Assembly: GCA_034437035.1 (NCBI GenBank) | Contig: DAOTUI010000120.1 | Span: 61,518-125,517, forward strand | Length of the DNA stretch: 64,000 bases | Reading direction: 5' to 3' | Source: CAKZQX01 sp034437035 | GTDB lineage: Bacteria > Chloroflexota > Chloroflexia > Chloroflexales > Chloroflexaceae | In this document: one piece after another, positions 61,163 to 64,000 of the stretch | Position numbering within the stretch: the stretch's first letter is position 1 | Layout: each line of letters begins with the position of its first letter | Made by a program: the position numbers and the translations under genes | The notes under the pieces: model-generated | What the model was told of the DNA's origin: nothing | Databases searched by the model: none | Seen by the model: the letters and a program-made list of their open reading frames with translations, nothing else

Positions 61163-62056
61163 CTACGTTGCGGTATCACGCAACCGCTGCTCCAGGGTAG
61201 CAAGATCCGGCATGTCGGGGATGTCCGCACGGAGAGCCTGGAGTTTGGACACATCGGTAATCTTGGAGATGAGATGGGTCAAGTGCATTGGGGCATCCGG
61301 GAAACGCAACGATACCATGGATGCAAGGGTTTCGCGCTCGGTTTGGAGACAGGCCTCACGCTCCGCTTCCAGGCGGGCTTGCCATTTCGCCTCCTGCTCG
61401 GCAAGCATATCCTTCGCCAGGTACTCAATCAAGTCGGAACTCATCAGTTTCTCCTTCGTCACCAGGTCGATAAAGCGCACCGGTGCCATAATCGGAGCAG
61501 CAAACACACCGAGGATCGTCAGCAGATCGGCTGGCTGCGGCAGAGGAGCCGTCGTCAGCAACGTGCGGGCGGCCTGTTCCACCAGCGCCACATTGGCCCC
61601 CTGCATCAGCGGGCTGAGTGTGGTCAGGGCGAGGTTGCCGGTTGCCACGGCTGCCGCCGCGTCATGTTTCCATAGCCGGACACAGCGAAACGGCCACTGA
61701 TACTGGACCTGTCCATCGACCGCCATCATCAGCGTGTCCCCTGCATCATCAGCAGGTTTCAGATACACAATCGTCCCAACGATGGTCATGTGCGGTTCAT
61801 CCTGTCCCACCAAACCCATATAGCCGGCCAGTCGCCACAGCGCCGTAGCATCGTAATACCCTTGCCATTCGAGCAAATGGAGATACTCTTGCCCCTGGGG
61901 ACTGCGCACCCGGAGCAGGATATCCAGATACTTCTTTTGCATCGGCAGTTCGGGGATGGCGACCGCCCGCACGCCGGCAACAGGCAAGCCCAGCAGTGGG
62001 ATCAGGTCGGTTGCGCGCAACGCCGTCAGCCGTTTCAGCGGAATGTCCGTTCTCAT
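61163..62056 (-). CDS. Rpn/YhgA-like PDDEXK family protein
   Basis: 297 residues; ATG 62056 with GAGGG upstream. It matches the group of Rpn-type proteins without a long transposase tail: TDLIPLLGLP, the PDDEXK-like core KKYLDILLRVRSPQGQEYLHLLEWQGYYD (Asp, then E-x-Q), LAGYMGLVGQDE and IVGTIVYL. A C-terminal helix-rich region follows (ADMLAEQEAKWQARLEAEREACLQTERETL), coiled-coil-like. Related genes are often in genomic islands. It differs from the truncated gene at 45933, so the family is present twice in the window. Confidence 0.82.
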   Translation of the reverse strand: MRTDIPLKRLTALRATDLIPLLGLPVAGVRAVAIPELPMQKKYLDILLRVRSPQGQEYLHLLEWQGYYDATALWRLAGYMGLVGQDEPHMTIVGTIVYLKPADDAGDTLMMAVDGQVQYQWPFRCVRLWKHDAAAAVATGNLALTTLSPLMQGANVALVEQAARTLLTTAPLPQPADLLTILGVFAAPIMAPVRFIDLVTKEKLMSSDLIEYLAKDMLAEQEAKWQARLEAEREACLQTERETLASMVSLRFPDAPMHLTHLISKITDVSKLQALRADIPDMPDLATLEQRLRDTAT

Positions 62057-62204
62057 CGGGTACCCTCAGTAAGGATTTATCATTCCTGAACCTATTGTAG
62101 CACACAGAGGCATGCGAGGTAATGCCAGTAGATGCACGGAAGCGACGGACGGTCATTCCGCAACATGGTAGTGGAACGGCACAAAGCAGGTAGATCTCGC
62201 CGTA

Positions 62205-62904
62205 ATGCAGTTCACCCGTAAACCCAAACGGCTGCGGGGTACCCGCGGTCGGCACACCCCCAGGGATCGTATTGCACACGTCCCAGCACCGCACCCGCAT
62301 CATCGAGCGTCTGCCGCACGCTGCCGAGCGCATCGCCGACATACCACGGCCCACCCAGCGTGCGCAGGCGCTCCTGGCCGTACACGTAGTTGGCGGTGCC
62401 GTCGTTGAGCACCTGGCTCAGCGGCGCGGCACACCGCACTTACGGTCCGGCGGTATCCGTGCGGCGGCCGGTCTCGGGCCGGGTGGGCATGGGAATCCAC
62501 GACCTACCCCGCAACACCCCCCATGCCCGGTCCTGCACCTCGGGATCATCACTCAGGTCAACGACGTGCTGGAAATCGGCGTGGGCGTGGGCGTGGCCGT
62601 CGGTGTGGGCGTGGCCGTCGGCGCGGGCGTTTCCGTGGCGGTAGCGGTGGGCGGGGCCCAGCAGCAGCGTTTCGGTGATGCCCGTGCGCCGGCCCATCCG
62701 ATCCAGCGTGTACGGGAAGCGACTGGTGGTCGTGTTGCCCACCCGGGTCTGCAGCGCCGTCAGCCGGTCGGCCCCGTCGCAGGTGTAGTTTGTCACCGCG
62801 CCATTGGCCCGCGTCAGCGTGTCCCGCCGGCCTACGCGGTCGTAGGCGTAGGTTGACGCCACCCCGCCAATCCAACCGTCCACTCCGTGGCTATACCAGT
62901 TCAT
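62205..62904 (-). pseudogene. Rhs/YD-repeat remnant
   Basis: Two frames of an Rhs-type protein. 62904-62650 reads YAYDRVGRRDTLTRANGAVTNYTCDGADRLTAL, a YD repeat; 62420-62260 reads SQVLNDGTANYVYGQERLRTLGGPWYVGDALGSVRQTLDDAGAVLGRVQYDPWG, the Rhs core. Between them a Thr/Pro-rich linker (PTATPTP type) is out of frame, and no start or end is visible. It lies just after the toxin-immunity pair, as displaced cassette debris often does. Confidence 0.8.
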
Positions 62905-62965
62905 AAGGTACAGCCTGGTTCACTACCAGGTCTCCCTTCAGGGATAGGGCACAAGCAGTGCCACG

Positions 62966-63469
62966 CTATGCTGTGGTCCTATATGAGCCGCGCCACCACC
63001 AGTATTTTGGTATGAATTTTTCTATACCAATTGTCTCCTTTCTTCGGCATTCATTGTACATCTGTGCATTTTGTTCGAGGCTCTCAGCCAGATATGCATC
63101 CACTTCTTTCAGCCTGGTCGCACACGCCGTCGGGAGAAATCGTGCCACTGATTGAAGCCCTGAGCGCAAACTTAACACCAGCATCGCCTCCTCATAGAGG
63201 AGATGTCCGCCATATTCCAATATCCTCCTGAGTTGCCGGAATTGCTTATCCCAGCGTTGCGCAATCCAATCACTGTTCATCAGCACAATGTTTTCAACAT
63301 GCGTCACATCGATATGCTGACGCCACTCAGCATTGATGATATGGGCTTCTTCGGCTTCCAGGAGATCGCCGAACAGTCCGACACAGTAATAGCGATTGAT
63401 GGTTCGCTCTTGCAATGCCTCCCGAAGCTGCCGAATCGTGATCTGTGCGTGTTGCTGAACGTTCTTCAT
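62966..63469 (-). CDS. Candidate immunity protein for the upstream polymorphic toxin
   Basis: 167 residues, ATG 63469. GGGAG, overlapping the end of the toxin gene, serves as its ribosome site; the genes are one base apart. The protein is helical and acidic/charged (LREALQERTINRYYCVGLFGDLLEAEEAHIINAEW, HVENIVLMNSDWIAQRW). It has no known motif. Small genes immediately downstream of an Rhs toxin tip are usually immunity proteins, which is the basis of the call. Its base composition is more AT-rich than the core genes. Confidence 0.65.
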   Translation of the reverse strand: MKNVQQHAQITIRQLREALQERTINRYYCVGLFGDLLEAEEAHIINAEWRQHIDVTHVENIVLMNSDWIAQRWDKQFRQLRRILEYGGHLLYEEAMLVLSLRSGLQSVARFLPTACATRLKEVDAYLAESLEQNAQMYNECRRKETIGIEKFIPKYWWWRGSYRTTA

Positions 63470-63470
63470 G

Positions 63471-64000
63471 TTACTCCCTCACGGTTATGCCCATTTTCCT
63501 CAGACCCCGTCGATCAATCACGAAATGGGTAAAAATGGTTTTTCGCGAGGGCGTTGTTGCTGTGAAGAAATATTCATCTTCACCTATTTTCGTGACATAT
63601 GCCGATCGTTTATGCCCATTCCGCCAGTAGGTAAACTCCTGCCCGTGATTGATGTTTGCAACAGCCTGTTTATAGTAATCCTGGGCTGTTTCGGGTATCA
63701 CATCTCCTTCACCCGCATGCTTGCGTGTATGACCTCTGAGCCCACCAGTTGGAGTGCTCTCACCAGGAGCAGGACGATTGGAATTGGCAAACCTGGGTCT
63801 GTTTGGTCCCGATGAAAGCAATCCGCGTCCATTGTGAGGTGGTCTCGTTCCGCCAATCACTGGCGTTCGAAATTTACGCCCCGGCAGCAGCATCCCCGCC
63901 GCCAGCACATCGCCAAACGGGAGCAGCCCATCCGCCGCGCCAAGCTGCTGCAGCGCGGCCCACTCGCCAAATGCCGCGCAGTCACCCTGCATGGTCCGCA
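63471..64000 (-). CDS. C-terminal part of a polymorphic (Rhs-associated) toxin, 5' end outside the window
   Basis: At least 176 residues, open to the window edge. The N-terminal part (GEWAALQQLGAADGLLPFGDVLAAGMLLPG) resembles the region linking Rhs cores to toxin tips. The tip is the last about 90 residues: RGHTRKHAGEGDVIPETAQDYYKQAVANI, YVTKIGEDEYFFTATTPSRKTIFTHFVIDR. A His-x-x-Lys-His start and a late T-x-F element fit the BECR-type RNase fold used by many polymorphic toxins, so an RNase toxin is likely. The adjacent 167-residue gene is the likely antidote. Confidence 0.75.
   Translation of the reverse strand, partial: RTMQGDCAAFGEWAALQQLGAADGLLPFGDVLAAGMLLPGRKFRTPVIGGTRPPHNGRGLLSSGPNRPRFANSNRPAPGESTPTGGLRGHTRKHAGEGDVIPETAQDYYKQAVANINHGQEFTYWRNGHKRSAYVTKIGEDEYFFTATTPSRKTIFTHFVIDRRGLRKMGITVRE

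Noticed and set aside
62579..62660. GC-rich GGCGTGGGCGTG tract as a tandem-repeat regulatory element
   Set aside because: On the minus strand it reads as a Thr/Pro linker (PTATPTP) inside the broken Rhs gene, which explains the repetition.

Overview
The window is a GC-rich (about 60 % by eye) bacterial chromosome segment, most likely from the Chloroflexota, order Chloroflexales or close to it. Pointers are a V4R (4-vinyl-reductase-like) protein, a phasin plus PhaR pair, an XPB-type helicase operon with two large helicase-associated partners, a DUF3417-type glucan phosphorylase, TPTP-rich linkers, and secreted proteins ending in a YLPLV-R-like tail. Assignment to genus is not possible from the sequence alone.

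Layout. 1-2.9 kb: two BatA-like VWA membrane proteins (the first runs off the window). 3.3-5.0 kb: an AT-rich island with two overlapping unknown genes. 5.3-10.2 kb: radC, an unknown gene, an RMD1/DUF155 membrane protein, a decayed PEP-synthase-regulator gene and a TrxR-like flavoprotein without its CxxC. 10.7-24 kb: housekeeping and regulation (murT, csbD, a MutS-like ATPase, moaB, V4R, yidD, an ECF sigma factor with a membrane partner, a decayed GAF/PP2C gene, an O-methyltransferase, an ANTAR response regulator, rpsU with a structured leader, prfA, adenosine deaminase). 24-32 kb: an EEP-family hydrolase, the PHA granule genes (phasin, PhaR), a patatin and a large secreted S8 protease. 32.5-39 kb: a translationally coupled three-gene XPB operon. 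39.6-41.6 kb: a rearrangement scar joining two 5'-truncated genes. 41.7-45.6 kb: dabBA inorganic-carbon uptake genes behind a palindromic promoter. 46-51.7 kb: a Ser/Thr kinase with a TolB-like propeller, HAD hydrolase, small genes and a uma2 gene split by a mobile element. 52-58 kb: a trehalose synthase-maltokinase fusion and alpha-glucan phosphorylase. 58-64 kb: a Tat-exported DUF1501 protein, an HTH gene with a catalytically dead LMW-phosphatase-like partner, xisI and Rhs debris, an Rpn-like nuclease, and a polymorphic-toxin C-terminus with a candidate immunity gene entering from the right edge.

The most striking signal is a dispersed family of roughly 200-bp elements with terminal inverted repeats, a conserved mismatched outer stem and a long, near-perfect central hairpin. 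At least eight full copies and several partial ones occur in 64 kb. The hairpin arms, and even the terminal repeats, differ from copy to copy yet stay self-complementary. One copy (51178-51375) sits inside a uma2 reading frame that becomes continuous when the element is removed, so the family has been mobile recently. No gene in the window obviously encodes its mobilising enzyme.

Other notable items are a candidate small RNA carrying an anti-Shine-Dalgarno-like tract (about 39275-39434), a palindrome over the dabBA promoter, recurrent extended -10 promoters (TGnTATAAT), and several decaying genes.
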